From: Ampelomyces quisqualis | Lineage: Eukaryota; Ascomycota; Dothideomycetes; Pleosporales; Phaeosphaeriaceae | Direction: 5' to 3' | Assembly: GCA_018398575.1 (NCBI GenBank) | Contig: JAGTXZ010000020.1 | Coordinates: 2,666,001 to 2,730,000 of the forward strand | DNA length: 64,000 nucleotides | Shown here: piece after piece, positions 40,520-50,830 of the stretch | Position numbering within the stretch: the first letter of the stretch is position 1 | How the letters are laid out: each line of letters begins with the position of its first letter | The notes under the pieces: generated by a model | The model's input: only the letters and a program-made list of their open reading frames with translations | The model's database searches: none | What the model was told of the DNA's origin: nothing | Made by a program: the position numbers and the translations under genes

Positions 40520-40873
40520 GGGAGACGTTATTGCCCACCCCCTAGGGGCTGCCGCCCACCCCCTGAGACGCCCCCAAGCCCAAATTAGCCAACTATCTTA
40601 AGTGATTCCAGCCCTATACTCAGATCTCGTTAGACCCAAATTAAGAAAATCTAAGATTTCTAAAATCCTTAACTTCTGTACTTCATTTCAGCACTTCTCT
40701 ACTAACTTTTTGAATTTTTTTAACTAAAATTAATGTAGTAAAATTAACATATTAATTGTGTCTGCAACAACTAAGAAAAATTTCTAGTGTGTGGGGTGAC
40801 TGTAGAGGCGGTAAAGATAGCAAGTTGTGGGGGTGGGTAATACTGCTTATGGGGGTGAGCAATAACGTTTCCT
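40520..40873. mobile_element. MITE, 354 bp, same family as 24156-24511 (copy 2, opposite orientation)
   Basis: The left end is GGGAGACGTTATTGCCCACC and the right end in reverse is AGGAAACGTTATTGCTCACC. The flanking 9-bp direct repeat CGCTAACAA is exact at 40511-40519 and 40874-40882. Internal sequence confirms kinship: reading this copy in reverse gives GGTCTAAC..., GGGCTGGA... and GTTGGCTAATTTGGGCTTGG, paralleling GGTCTAAC..., GGGGCTAGA... and GTTGGCTGATTTGGCCTTGG in copy 1. It is non-coding. Confidence 0.88.
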
Positions 40874-40882
40874 CGCTAACAA

Positions 40883-42513
40883 GAGTTGAGCGGACTTTTT
40901 GCACACGTCGCCTGTCCCATATAATGGAATGATAAGCTCGCACGGTACCCTAAACACACCTATGTTGCTGTACGCCGTAGGCAAGTGTATTCAGCCTTGG
41001 AGCTAGCGCCACGTTTGACACAGCTGCGGGCCCCAACTCATACAAAGCAGCAGCAGTCGATGATTCTTCGTGCGACATGCCGCAGGTAGAGGGATCTAGG
41101 ATCCGCAAAGTTTTTTGGGGGTGAACAGAGATCGATGGAGGGGCAATGAATCGGGAAATGACGCGATGAGTATCTACTAGCACGCCATGTGCGTGCCTTG
41201 CGTTTTCTTGCCCCACACGAGACGATCGCCGATCCTTCATTAGCACTAACCCATGCTCGCTCTCAAGCGCTCATATAGATTGTCACAGGTACCTGTTCAC
41301 CAACCCTAACGAACAAGATCACGAAACTCCTAACGCCTATATCTTAGCTTCGAAAAGTTACAAGGATACGAGGAGAACAGTAGGCAGTTGACGTTGATTC
41401 AGGCAAGAAGTTTATCATAGCACACCGTCATTTTTTAGGTGGGAAACTGAGTTATTCAGCGTATAATACCTCTTACTAGGACGGGACCCCTGCCATTTTC
41501 GCTCGTATATTGTAACATGCGGTACGGAGTGCGAACGAGGTCGTTTCTTTTGAGTGCTGATCGGGCTGCAGATAAGAGTGTGGCATGTTGCCGCATTTCC
41601 CCGTGGAAGGTCGCTAGCCAGCATCGATGAACAACAGTACAAGAGGACGAAAGGGATGCTAATTTCCCTTCAAAGCAGCCATTTGCTGTAATTCGCGAGG
41701 AATCTACGATATAGATTTTGCAGTGCTGCAGTCTTGAGTCACAAACTACATGGAACGGCACTTCATGAGCTCATGGAAACGTCGCGATCTCACAGCTGAG
41801 CTACGTTGGGGTCAGTGGGCCACTTTCGCTAGGAAGACCCAGATAACTTCCAGCTACCATCCAAGACCAATCAACGTTATCTTACAATTCAAGTTCTCTT
41901 ATCCTTGGGTTGACAATGATTATATCGACCACACTGACCCTTAACAGGCTCAATCGCAAGTACTGATTATGGATGTCATCTACCATGCAGCTGCTCTCAC
42001 CATTTGTGCTGCATCCGGAGGACATTCAGACTACGGGCTACCTGGAGTATAGTCGAGGCCCAGGGAAGGGCAGAAGACTACAAGAGAGATAGCGTAGTAT
42101 AAGAGAAGCGACCGTTAAAAAACACGTTGGTACTCCCGAGGTTGGACGTAAGTACGCACAAGTGCTTTCCACGTGGAAAGTCATTGACTTCTCTTCATCA
42201 CACGATGGATATGAGGAAACGTCCTTCTCTAGGTGCTGCCTGATGTTTATGGAGGAGCAGAGTATATTCAAATTTAACGCGCAGACGTGTTGTGAGCAGC
42301 ACCCCCCTGGCCAAAGATGTATGAAATTGGCTTACTACCTAGTCTTTGAGAGAGAAGTCCCACAGAGTAGCGAATTTCATGGCCTCTTACTCAACATATT
42401 CTCAATTACGCGATGCGCGAACTGAATTACCCCTCCGACATGCAAAACCCGTCAACGGACTCTTCAGATCATTCACGAAAAGCTGTGAAACATGTCGCCA
42501 GTACAGGGGAATT
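40883..42513. other. Intergenic, no supported gene
   Basis: Only short frames with no family features were found. A near copy of the TACGGAGTA motif (TACGGAGTG) is at 41523. Nothing else was recognised. Confidence 0.45.
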
Positions 42514-42972
42514 CTAGTCTCGCTTACAGCATGTGGTATCCATGAGACAGAGGATGACGGCTTTGTCCTTGAGTGCCGCGATTGTGCGCAGTCGCATGGC
42601 ACTGTCCTGCAAAACCTCTGCCGCAATGCTTAACTTGATTACGTCAACCCATGAGCGCTCCGCAGCTAGTGCAGTGTCCCGGCGCGTATTGACATAGGCG
42701 TCTTCGTCGATGTACGCATCCATGATGTCGACCTCAAGTGCTGGGAGACGTGCCTGGCGCTCTTGTGGCGGCAGATGACCGATATGAGTGAGCAAGTCAG
42801 AAGTCTCGGGGACTTTGGAGAGTGATAGGTTGTAAGGCGTCGCCGCAGGGCTGAGAAGGATTATTATGTGGTCTGTATGTGAACTGGGGGCTTCTCCACA
42901 GGATATATTGGCCCAGTCGGGGTCGGCAGCCATGATTGAGAATGAGGGACCAGAGCAGTCCTCACAGAGCAA
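42514..42972 (-). CDS. Hypothetical protein, weakly supported
   Basis: This is a single frame of 152 codons with an internal alternative start at 42933 (MAADPDWANISCGEAP). The composition is even and includes a helical acidic stretch, RLPALEVDIMDAYIDEDAYV, and AAEVLQDSAMRLRTIAALKD. No signal peptide, membrane segment or known motif is visible. It lies about 600 bp downstream of NDUFA13 on the same strand. It could be a small lineage-specific gene or a chance frame. Confidence 0.3.
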   Translation of the reverse strand: MLCEDCSGPSFSIMAADPDWANISCGEAPSSHTDHIIILLSPAATPYNLSLSKVPETSDLLTHIGHLPPQERQARLPALEVDIMDAYIDEDAYVNTRRDTALAAERSWVDVIKLSIAAEVLQDSAMRLRTIAALKDKAVILCLMDTTCCKRD

Positions 42973-43569
42973 AGAGGGTAGATTGAATACCTGATCGACA
43001 ATACTGGGAGTGGTTGAGTGCAGGGGTCGAGGCGCTCAGGCGAGGATGATCAGTACCTCAAGAAAAGTCTGTTGCCTTCATGTACTAGATCACAAGCCCG
43101 GGCGTGGTAGAAATGCGCAGATTCACTCTGGGTAACCCTTTTGGAGTGAAACGCGGGGTTTATTTGCTCCAATATGAATATTAAGTTGCAGCAGCACACA
43201 AAAAAGAGCACCATATGCTTTTGTCTTGTCAGGCTGCTGTTAGTGAAATTGAATTTTCCGGATATCACTGCTTTACCACCTTGTGGAGAGCCGGCTATAT
43301 CTGCCCACAATATAAGGTTGTCCCATATCATAGGAGTGCACGCGGGGGCGTTAGTCAGATGCACGTGCTTTATTACAAGGGGAGGAAAGGTCTTATCCCC
43401 ACGTGTGCCTGCTCGTTTGCGAACCCGCGCGTTGGGACGATGTGCGAAATCGATGACATTGCATCCCATTTGCTTGCGACAGACCATTGCGGGTCTTGCC
43501 TTTCCTCTCCCATCTCCACTGGAGCATGTACAATTCCAGAGACTGCTCGAACACCGGCAAGTTGATTTT

Positions 43570-44059
43570 CTACTTTGTCTCGTTCTCGGGGGTGACTGCG
43601 AACGTCGGTCGAACAAACCTGAATCCAAGGTGTTAGCCACATAACCGAGATAATGCCCCCGCCCAAGTGCGTACCTATCACTGTTGTAGACCCTGGTCTC
43701 TGAGCCAAGCAATTCTTTCTCCCTCGCCTTATCTGCCAAATATCTTCGTACTTGATCCCGGTCTTCTTCTGCTTGTAGCGCAGGAATGAGGTGTATTCGC
43801 GCCCACATCTTCTCGCGCGCGAGTTCGCTAATGCTGTCAGCACCACTGCTCCACATCTTCATCTCTAGCCAATTGTTTGCTCCTGGCTTCAGGACACCTA
43901 CTTGCGCTCCCTAGTGCCCTGTCCCAGCCTCCAGAAACCATATGTCATCAACACGCCCGTTCCGATTAGGTACACGACGGGTCGGAAGCCGCGAGCGGGC
44001 AGGTTGCGCTTATATTGGACGGGGCTGTAGCCGCCGGTGGGCGGCATGTCCTGCGGCAT
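43570..44059 (-). CDS. NADH dehydrogenase subunit NDUFA13 (GRIM-19), complex I
   Basis: This accessory subunit of respiratory complex I sits in the inner membrane. Three exons, 44059-43902, 43833-43675 and 43618-43570, are in phase (366 nt, 121 residues). The sequence MPQDMPPTGGYSPVQYKRNL is followed by ARGFRP and a single membrane segment VVYLIGTGVLMTYGFW, then the splice-created RERNISELAREKMWARIHLI and the charged helix with EEDRDQVRRYLADKAREKEL. The last exon supplies the conserved C-terminus FVRPTFAVTPENETK. An upstream frame to 44230 is read as 5' UTR because fungal homologs start at this MPQDMPP. It is divergent to TRM10 with 201 bp between starts. Confidence 0.93.
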
Positions 44060-44260
44060 GATGGGCGGTTGTTGTTTGAGGTTCAATTGGGGTTTGAGGG
44101 TGCCGTCGATGGGGAGACGTGAGGTGACGCTCCGAGCTTCGACCATGTACGATAAGGGCGTTGCTTGGCACGCTAGTGTTCGCATAATAATTTGTCGACG
44201 CTGAGTGGGCAACATTTTCGACATCATCAATTTTTGTAGATTACAACAATTTGGAACACG

Positions 44261-45478
44261 ATGGATTCCGACGAGCGCCCTGCGAAAATGCGCAAGTTAG
44301 AGCATGGAGACGACGAGGCTGATGACAAGATTGCCATTGTGACAGTCCCCGTGACCGCCGAGGAAACTGAAACAACAGAGGCCGCCGGGGATGCGCCTGC
44401 AGCGGATGGCGAAAAGGCAAAGATATCTAAGAACCAGCTGAAGAAGCAGAGACGGCTCGAGCGATGGGAAGCAGGTCGCGAAGATCGTAAAGTCAAGAGA
44501 AAGGAAAAGGCGAAGGAGCGTAAAGAACGAAAACGTGAGAGCTGGAAAGAGCAGAACATGGACGCAAATGGAAATGTTGCGAAAATGCCTCCATCACGAT
44601 TGCCAAGACACTTCGCGGGCAGTGGAACACAGGTTCCCATCACTGTCATATTCGACTGCGACTTTGAGGAGTACATGTACGATCACGAACTCAAGAGCTT
44701 GGGACTGCAAATCACCAGATGCTACAGCGACAACCGAAAAGCCAAGTACAAGGCGCATCTTGCGCTAAGCAGCTTTGGCGGCAAGATGAAAGAGCGGTTC
44801 GATGGCATCCTGGCGCAACAGTACACCAGCTGGAAAGGCTTTCAATTCTTCGAAGAAGACTTCGTAGAGGTGGCAAAGAAGTCGAAGGAATGGATGGCAA
44901 CTCCACAAGACGATGACGACATTGGAGCTCTTGCCAAGGCATTTGAAGGAGAGGAGCAAGCCGAGCATGACGCATCAAGCGAAGAGGGCGAGATAATCTA
45001 CTTGTCTTCCGAGTCCGACAACGTCCTCACACATCTCAAGCCCAACGGCACGTACATCATTGGAGGCTTAGTCGACAAGAATCGGCACAAAGGCATCTGT
45101 CACAAACGAGCATTCAATCGTGGCATCAAGACTGCTAAACTACCTATCAAAGAGTATCTCGAGATGAGAGACAGACAAGTTTTAGTCACAAACCACGTGC
45201 ATGAAATATTGTTGAAGTGGATGGAATTTGGCGACTGGGGCAAGGCCTTCATGGAGGTCATGCCGAAGAGGAAAGGTGGCAAGCTGAGGGAAGACGGAGA
45301 CTGTGACCAGGACGGGTCTAACGCCGGAGAAGAGGAAGAAGAAGATCCAAGTGAACAAGAAATGGAGGAGGCGGCGAAGGAGGCGGTTAAGGATGCAGAG
45401 AACACAGCAAATCCGCCTGAAACGGTAGTCATTGAAACTACGAAAGGGCTGCCACTTGGGGAGACCGAAGCTGATTGA
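44261..45478 (+). CDS. TRM10: tRNA (guanine(9)-N1)-methyltransferase
   Basis: This SPOUT-fold enzyme methylates G9 of tRNAs using SAM. It is a single exon of 405 residues. The N-terminus is acidic and then strongly basic (LKKQRRLERWEAGREDRKVK), the usual tRNA-binding extension. The catalytic domain begins ITVIFDCDFEEYMYDHELKS and contains CYSDNRKAKYKAHL and IIYLSSESDNVL. It ends with the family signature TYIIGGLVDKNRHKGICHKR and the conserved AKLPIKEYLEMRDRQVLVTN, with VHEILLKW. The C-terminal 80 residues are an acidic Glu-rich tail. Confidence 0.95.
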   Translation: MDSDERPAKMRKLEHGDDEADDKIAIVTVPVTAEETETTEAAGDAPAADGEKAKISKNQLKKQRRLERWEAGREDRKVKRKEKAKERKERKRESWKEQNMDANGNVAKMPPSRLPRHFAGSGTQVPITVIFDCDFEEYMYDHELKSLGLQITRCYSDNRKAKYKAHLALSSFGGKMKERFDGILAQQYTSWKGFQFFEEDFVEVAKKSKEWMATPQDDDDIGALAKAFEGEEQAEHDASSEEGEIIYLSSESDNVLTHLKPNGTYIIGGLVDKNRHKGICHKRAFNRGIKTAKLPIKEYLEMRDRQVLVTNHVHEILLKWMEFGDWGKAFMEVMPKRKGGKLREDGDCDQDGSNAGEEEEEDPSEQEMEEAAKEAVKDAENTANPPETVVIETTKGLPLGETEAD

Positions 45479-45927
45479 GCTTTTCTTTACACATGGCAAA
45501 ACCAACACTATGCTTCCCATGCATCACGACTGCTATCTTATCGGCTAGCGGCAAATAAGCTTTCTGGGTACCGCTAGTGTTCCGCAGCGGGTAAGGCTGG
45601 AAAGCTGCACCTCGAAGTTCCTGGAGCAAAAGCAATAGTCGAGGCAGACGTCATATCGAACCTCATCACAAATAATGGTTTCGCTCTTGAAATATTCCGT
45701 CTCGTTTAGTGAGCTGTGGCTGAGCGACCGGGCTTTCTTGCGTGGCTTGGCATGTATGCCGTGCGTTGGGCTCTCTAATAGCTGTCAGTCCACTAAGCAT
45801 GCAACGTCACAGCTCTCCGCCTCGCGCAACAGCCCATCTGCGACGATCCTCAATTCTACACGCCCATGTGTGACGCTCCACAATTGATACAGCCGTGTTC
45901 TTCATTTCTAGTCAGCAACCTCACTCA
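45479..45927. other. Intergenic, no gene seen
   Basis: This holds the TRM10 3' UTR and the OXR1 promoter and 5' UTR. No repeat or site was recognised. Confidence 0.45.
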
Positions 45928-47037
45928 ATGCCGCCTACAACCGACCACCAACAGTGTTCTCCTCCTGCCTCACGCTCCCGTCCCGCGCGCTCATCCTCGT
46001 ACTTCACATACCCCATTTCTTATGCAGTATCCGGTGTGCTACGGCGCCTCAATACAGAAACAAGCCCCGAACTAGAAGCAAACAGAAGCTCTAGGCCCGT
46101 AGAAAACAGCTCGAAAAGCATACAATCACAGCTTCAGTCCAGCGCATCTTCCTTGTCACACTCCTTCGCCAGCCTAGTAAATTCCACGGCAACCTCGGCA
46201 TCCGACATGCAAAACGTCTTCCAACCTCCGCACCGACATGCGAGTCCCTTTCAACCGCCACCACTCACACCTCTGACGCTGAAGGGCTACAGGCATGGTA
46301 CACGGGGAAAGGGCGAGCTATTGAGCAAGGCGTTGGCGGAGGAGATACGGTTGCTAGTCCCACCAAGGCTACAGCTGGTGGATGAGTGGAGTCTGGCGTA
46401 CAGTTTGGAGCAGAACGGTGTGAGCCTCGCCACGTTATACCAGAAGAGCGATGAATACCGTGGGAAAAGAGGCGGCTACGTGTTGGTTATCCGAGATGGA
46501 AGCGGGAGTGTTTTCGGGGCATACCTGTCAGACCCCCCACACCCATCGTCAAGCTTCTACGGCAATGGCGAGTGCTTTCTCTGGCGCGCACACATCCTCT
46601 CTTCGCTTCCCGACCTCGGAGATCTACCGCCACCACCCTCAGCAGATACCACGCGCGCGACACGAATGACGACAATAGCGACATCAAAACGGAAAGATGC
46701 GCTGTCCCCGCCCGCATCAGGAAAGACCAGCAGGAGCGGGACGAGCACCCCAGACAGGATACGGTTTAAGGCGTTCCCTTACAGTGGCGTAAATGATTAC
46801 ATGATTTTCTGCGAGCATGGTTATTTGAGCATTGGCGGAGGGTAAGTCATACCTGAATCTGAGGCCGGAGAATTTGGCTAACCTGCCGGTAGTGATGGCC
46901 ACTACGGCCTCTGGCTTGATGACAATCTCGAAAATGGCATTTCCGATACGTGTCCTACCTTTGGCAACGAGCCGCTCAGCGATGATGGAAAGAAGTTTGA
47001 GGTCATGGGTGTCGAACTGTGGTACATCGGTGTGTGA
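45928..47037 (+). CDS. OXR1: Oxidation resistance protein 1, TLDc domain
   Basis: Two exons, 45928-46841 and 46893-47037, are joined at a phase-2 intron (GTAAGT donor), 352 residues. The N-terminal third is Ser/Pro-rich and disordered. The TLDc domain follows: LLVPPRLQLVDEWSLAYSLE, GVSLATLYQKS, GYVLVIRDGSGSVFGAYLSD, GNGECFLWR, a disordered insert with Thr/Ser/Pro, NDYMIFCEHGYLSIGGG, and after splicing DGHYGLWLDDNLENGISDTC and FEVMGVELWYIGV. This is the complete order of TLDc elements. OXR1 proteins act in oxidative-stress tolerance, and the yeast homolog affects V-ATPase assembly. An in-frame ATG at 45895 would add 11 residues. Confidence 0.92.
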
Positions 47038-48322
47038 GCATAGCGAATGTTGCAGGTTACTTTTACACGGCGTTTGGGCAAGTAAACGATACCAGCCGAT
47101 TCTCGAATGAAATTTGGCACAAAATAAAAGCGTGAATCTACGGCCGGTCAAATGCTTTTCATAGCAAATGCTCGATTCCCTAGGATGTCTATCCCGAAGC
47201 TGAGGAAACCGTTTCCGAGTGCTTCCGTGACGTAGAGAGCATAGGCCAAACAGGCTGAGCGAATAAAAAGGGCAAAAAAAATAACTGCTCTTATGAACCT
47301 GCCAATCCCAGATTAAACCTAAGGCCTGAGCTTAGTTGGCTAATGATAATGCGCGGACTGATTCACCAACGCTGTAGTGCGTCCCTGTTTAGTTTGCCAA
47401 AAAAAATTAAGCACAAATAGTATAAGCCAGTATTTGCTATATATGGTAAGCGTTATGCACGAGATGTATAGATAAACGGAGAACCCAGCGCTGTCTGGCC
47501 TCCGTGCCTTTGCTGTAGGTCGGACACAGACAGTTTGCGAGCAGTCATTCATCTTGAGTCCACGTCCTTTAACTTTGTACTTACGCTATCCAAACCTCTC
47601 GTAAACATTGGTCGCGCACAAAATGGCGGTCGTAATTGGCCACTTCTTCCTGTACCTTGACTACCTCTGCCCACGCCTCGTGCCTTTACTTGCGCTGTCA
47701 CCTTCACCTTTACTTCTAGTACACCGCCTTACTTGCAGTATACCGTCTTAGTTAAAATTTCTCGCTCTCGCATATTGTCCGCGTACCAAGTTCAGCAAGC
47801 TTAGCGTCGGCGTATTCCACTTTTCGAAGAGAGAGTTTCTGGCAACCTGTACCCACGTTTGAAGTGTACTCCACTGCTTATCGCTGGCACGTATTGTAGC
47901 CTAGATTTCGATAAGTATCTACCCAAGTGTTTCTGAAGTCTACTAGAAGCCGTATGAATGCGCCAGGATTGGGACTCCGTGTCGATATTAGAGGGTCTAT
48001 CGACGCGTCGTCTCAGTATGTAGATCACAGAATTTTCTACCTACAGCAAATTGCTACATAACTCACGCTCACGGGATCAACGACTCTTGATGGCTAGGGC
48101 ACTTCTTGCAAAGTGCATCCCGCCGAAGACTTAGTGACGCAGCTTTGAACATGAAATCGACAGCAAGCCTCGCCGTACTTTACCTCTGAAAAACCCATTT
48201 CGTTTTCGAACTAGTAGATAACTTGCTTTCTATTACCTTAAGTGACCAAGAGTGCCCCTGTATAAGACGCTCAGCCATGCCACGACTTTTCTATCTCTCT
48301 TACCATATCTTCAAGTTCCAAT
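47038..48322. other. Intergenic, no gene seen
   Basis: This is 1.3 kb with no supported coding frame. The left part is the OXR1 3' UTR. At 47690-47750 there are loosely repeated CTTACTTGCAGTATACCG-like words but no clear repeat unit. Confidence 0.45.
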
Positions 48323-49254
48323 ATGACTATCTCCAAGAGCCGCGGTGCCACCCGGAAGCTTGGTCCCACCAAGTGAGGTTCTCGTTGCTCGTTCAAGAAT
48401 ATGCCTTCTACTAATAATTTCACAGCTTCGGCAGCAAGATCGTACGCTTCAGAGTACCGAACATCGACAAGCGCTTCACTGTCCACGAAGACCTCATCTG
48501 TCGCACATCCACCCTGTTCAAGACACAGCTCCAGAAAAACCGCAAGATTCGGAAGTGCAGCAGCGCCGACACTGCGTTTGAAAAATGTTGCATCTGCCAG
48601 GACGACCTTAACCCAATCACAAAAGACATCACGTATTGCGTCACGTGCGGCAAGGACATCCACGACATGTGCATCGAGAAGTGGAAGCGCGCGGCTGCTC
48701 AACGCGAAGGCGGGCACACACTTCCTACATGTCCCATGTGTCGCGCGCCCTGGAAGAACGAGCCGTTGCTGAAACATCTGAATGTCGATGAAAATCTGGA
48801 TGCAGAGGCCGTACAGATCTATATTGACTGGATGTACTCGTCGGCAATCCGCGTTCCTTCGTCAATCACACGCAACACCGACGCCTTCAACGTCATGCTG
48901 ATGAAGTGCTGGGCCGTGGCTTCTGCCGTGCAAGATACGGCCTTCCGCGACGCGGTTATCTATGCGTTCTTCACGGTGGCTGAAGCAAGGTTCTGGGGAA
49001 GTACGGTGCACTGGGCGTTTGTAGAGGGCAATGCAAATGCGGAGATCAAGGACTTTGTCATGGAGGTTTTCATGACCTTCATGAGTCCCGGGTGGTTTGA
49101 GAAGCAAGGCGCAAAGTGGCCCGGCGTGTTTGTGAGAAGCTTGGCGGACAGAATTTTGGAGAGCAGGAACAGGAAAGACTACCATGAGGTTAGGAGCGCA
49201 TGGTTGGAGAGGTTGAAAATAGAGGCTGGGAGAGTCGAGCATGGGGGAGAGTAA
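48323..49254 (+). CDS. BTB/POZ-like protein with an embedded RING-like zinc site
   Basis: Two exons, 48323-48372 and 48426-49254, are joined at a phase-2 intron (GTGAGG donor), 292 residues. Residues 17-60 read like the first half of a BTB fold (FGSKIVRFRVPNIDKRFTVH then EDLICRTSTLFKTQL). A zinc module interrupts it: CCIC, then YCVTCGKDIHDMC, then TCPMCRAPW, a C-x2-C, C-x2-C-x4-H-x2-C, C-x2-C order close to C4HC3 RING variants. After it comes LKHLNVDENLDAEAVQIYID followed by WMYSSAIRV, which is how BTB proteins continue. The helical C-terminal part resembles the region after BTB in fungal proteins. This suggests a substrate-binding and ubiquitin-ligase-like combination, but no activity is shown. 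A broken paralog lies 600 bp downstream. Confidence 0.72.
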
Positions 49255-49858
49255 GGTGCTATGGAAGAGAACGAGGCGGCCAATAACGACGGTTCGATCT
49301 TCTCTAACGCATGATTTTGGCTATAACTGCACCAGGCCTTGGACGCCGGGACTCTATTGATTGCCTTTTCAAAAGCGCTTAATATGAAGGCATACCAGAT
49401 TTTTTCTCACTTTAGCCAACTAACTTCTCACACTCGGAATTTCGTTTCAACCTATCTCAGTTGACAATTTGGTTGCCTAGCGTAATTGCAATGAAGTGAA
49501 GTTCATTGTCTCGCTCACCAGGTTTGGATGAGGCATGATTTCAGAGAGCCCCGCAACTACAAAGCTGACCTTCACCTCAGCCTTTTTATCGCATCTCAAT
49601 AGCGCTAACACAACATTAAGACTCTATAACTTCCCTCATAGTGTCTTCAACGCCACACGCGACCCGCAGCTTATATCTTCGCTTTGGGATCCCGGGCCAC
49701 GTCCAACACGAGCCACGATTATGTCCCAAGTAGAACCTACTTAACTTATCGCAAGCAAATCAGCTCCGGGAGGCCGCACTGAAGCTCAAAGGAAAATAGC
49801 TATCAGGTGAGCAGTTTCCCAGGTGGCCTGTGATTGCCACAACACGAATAACAGTGTC
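49255..49858. other. Intergenic between BTB-RING gene and its broken paralog
   Basis: No supported gene. The 69-codon frame at 49535-49744 has no recognisable features. Confidence 0.4.
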
Positions 49859-50074
49859 GTAAGGCTGGGTCGCCAAATCGTACGCATCACCGTCGGACCA
49901 AAATAAGAGGTATTCCCTATGCACAAGGAAATTCTCTCCAGCAGCTTTCTCTACTTCCGTAAAAGTCTACAAAAATGTCGAAAGCCCGTCAATGGCGAGT
50001 GCTCCATCTGCCACGAAGACATGCACTCGAGTGGTGAGCAAGACAACCACACCGCAGGTGAAAGGAATTTTTGA
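49859..50074 (+). pseudogene. Truncated BTB-RING paralog
   Basis: In one frame the segment reads VRLGRQIVRITVGPK, a TAA at 49904-49906, then EVFPMHKEILSSSFLYFRKS and LQKCRKPVNGECSICHEDMH. This parallels residues 10-85 of the gene at 48323-49254 (RKLG...KIVRFRV, FTVHEDL, LFKTQLQKNRKIRK, CCICQDDL). The first pair of zinc cysteines is kept, but the frame ends at 50072 and the rest of the zinc module and BTB fold is not found downstream. It has a premature stop plus loss of the 3' part. Confidence 0.68.
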
Positions 50075-50830
50075 AGCACCTTATTCAAGCTGAATGACAA
50101 GAGGAGAAGAACATGGGAGAATAATGGAGCGGTACCTCGGAATTCCCAGTCCCGACCAGTTAGGTGAAATGAAACATGCAGCAGTACCGACAGAGGGTTC
50201 GGGCTCCGCTGATGGGCTATCGTCACAACGTATGTACATGTAACAAGGGTCTCGCGGATCCTACCAGGCGCACTAACGTTCAAATTTGACATGCACCAAA
50301 GTCAAGTCAGTTGATGTTTGGATTGCAGTTCATCGACTACGTACGTGTACGCGACTCATATTGGGTCGGCCGATATCAACGCTTCTACCACCCTCCTCGC
50401 AAGCAACTTTCCAAGCAGTTACTCCTACGACCTTTTCATCTCTTTCTATTTATTATGCAGGGTGGTCCCTCCTTCAAGCTGACCGGCGTCGTCTCGCAAG
50501 CTTGACCGCAAACAGCCTAGCCTCACTACACCTTTCCTCTTCCGCAGATGCACTTGTCACTTCAAAGTTCACCGCTTCATTTTACGACCTGGACCCGGTC
50601 AAAGTTTCGACAATACATTGGAAAAGGCTAGGTTGCATGCGTGAGACTCGCGCGTCTCGGAGCTGTTCAACAGTGATTTTACCCCGCTTGTCTTGTTGAG
50701 CGATCAGGCACCCATGTTTTGGATAGCGGATTGGTGGTGTAGGGCTGTTTGATAGGAAAAGTATAAGAATTTCAGCATGTGTTCTTCTAACACCTTTCAT
50801 TCATCTGGTCGATACGATAACTTGCCCATC
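50075..50830. other. Intergenic, no gene seen
   Basis: This region contains the remaining disrupted sequence downstream of the BTB-RING fragment and the promoter of the desaturase. A pyrimidine-rich CTACCACCCTCCTCGC-type tract is near 50385. No intact frame. Confidence 0.4.

Noticed and set aside
43050..43862. Minus-strand frame of 270 codons
   Set aside because: Its first part is exon 2 of NDUFA13 read on through an intron; the three-exon model restores the conserved C-terminus, so the remainder is not coding.
47690..47750. Possible tandem repeat upstream of the BTB-RING gene
   Set aside because: Similar words (CTTACTTGC, CTTTACTTGC) recur only loosely and do not form a unit of constant length.
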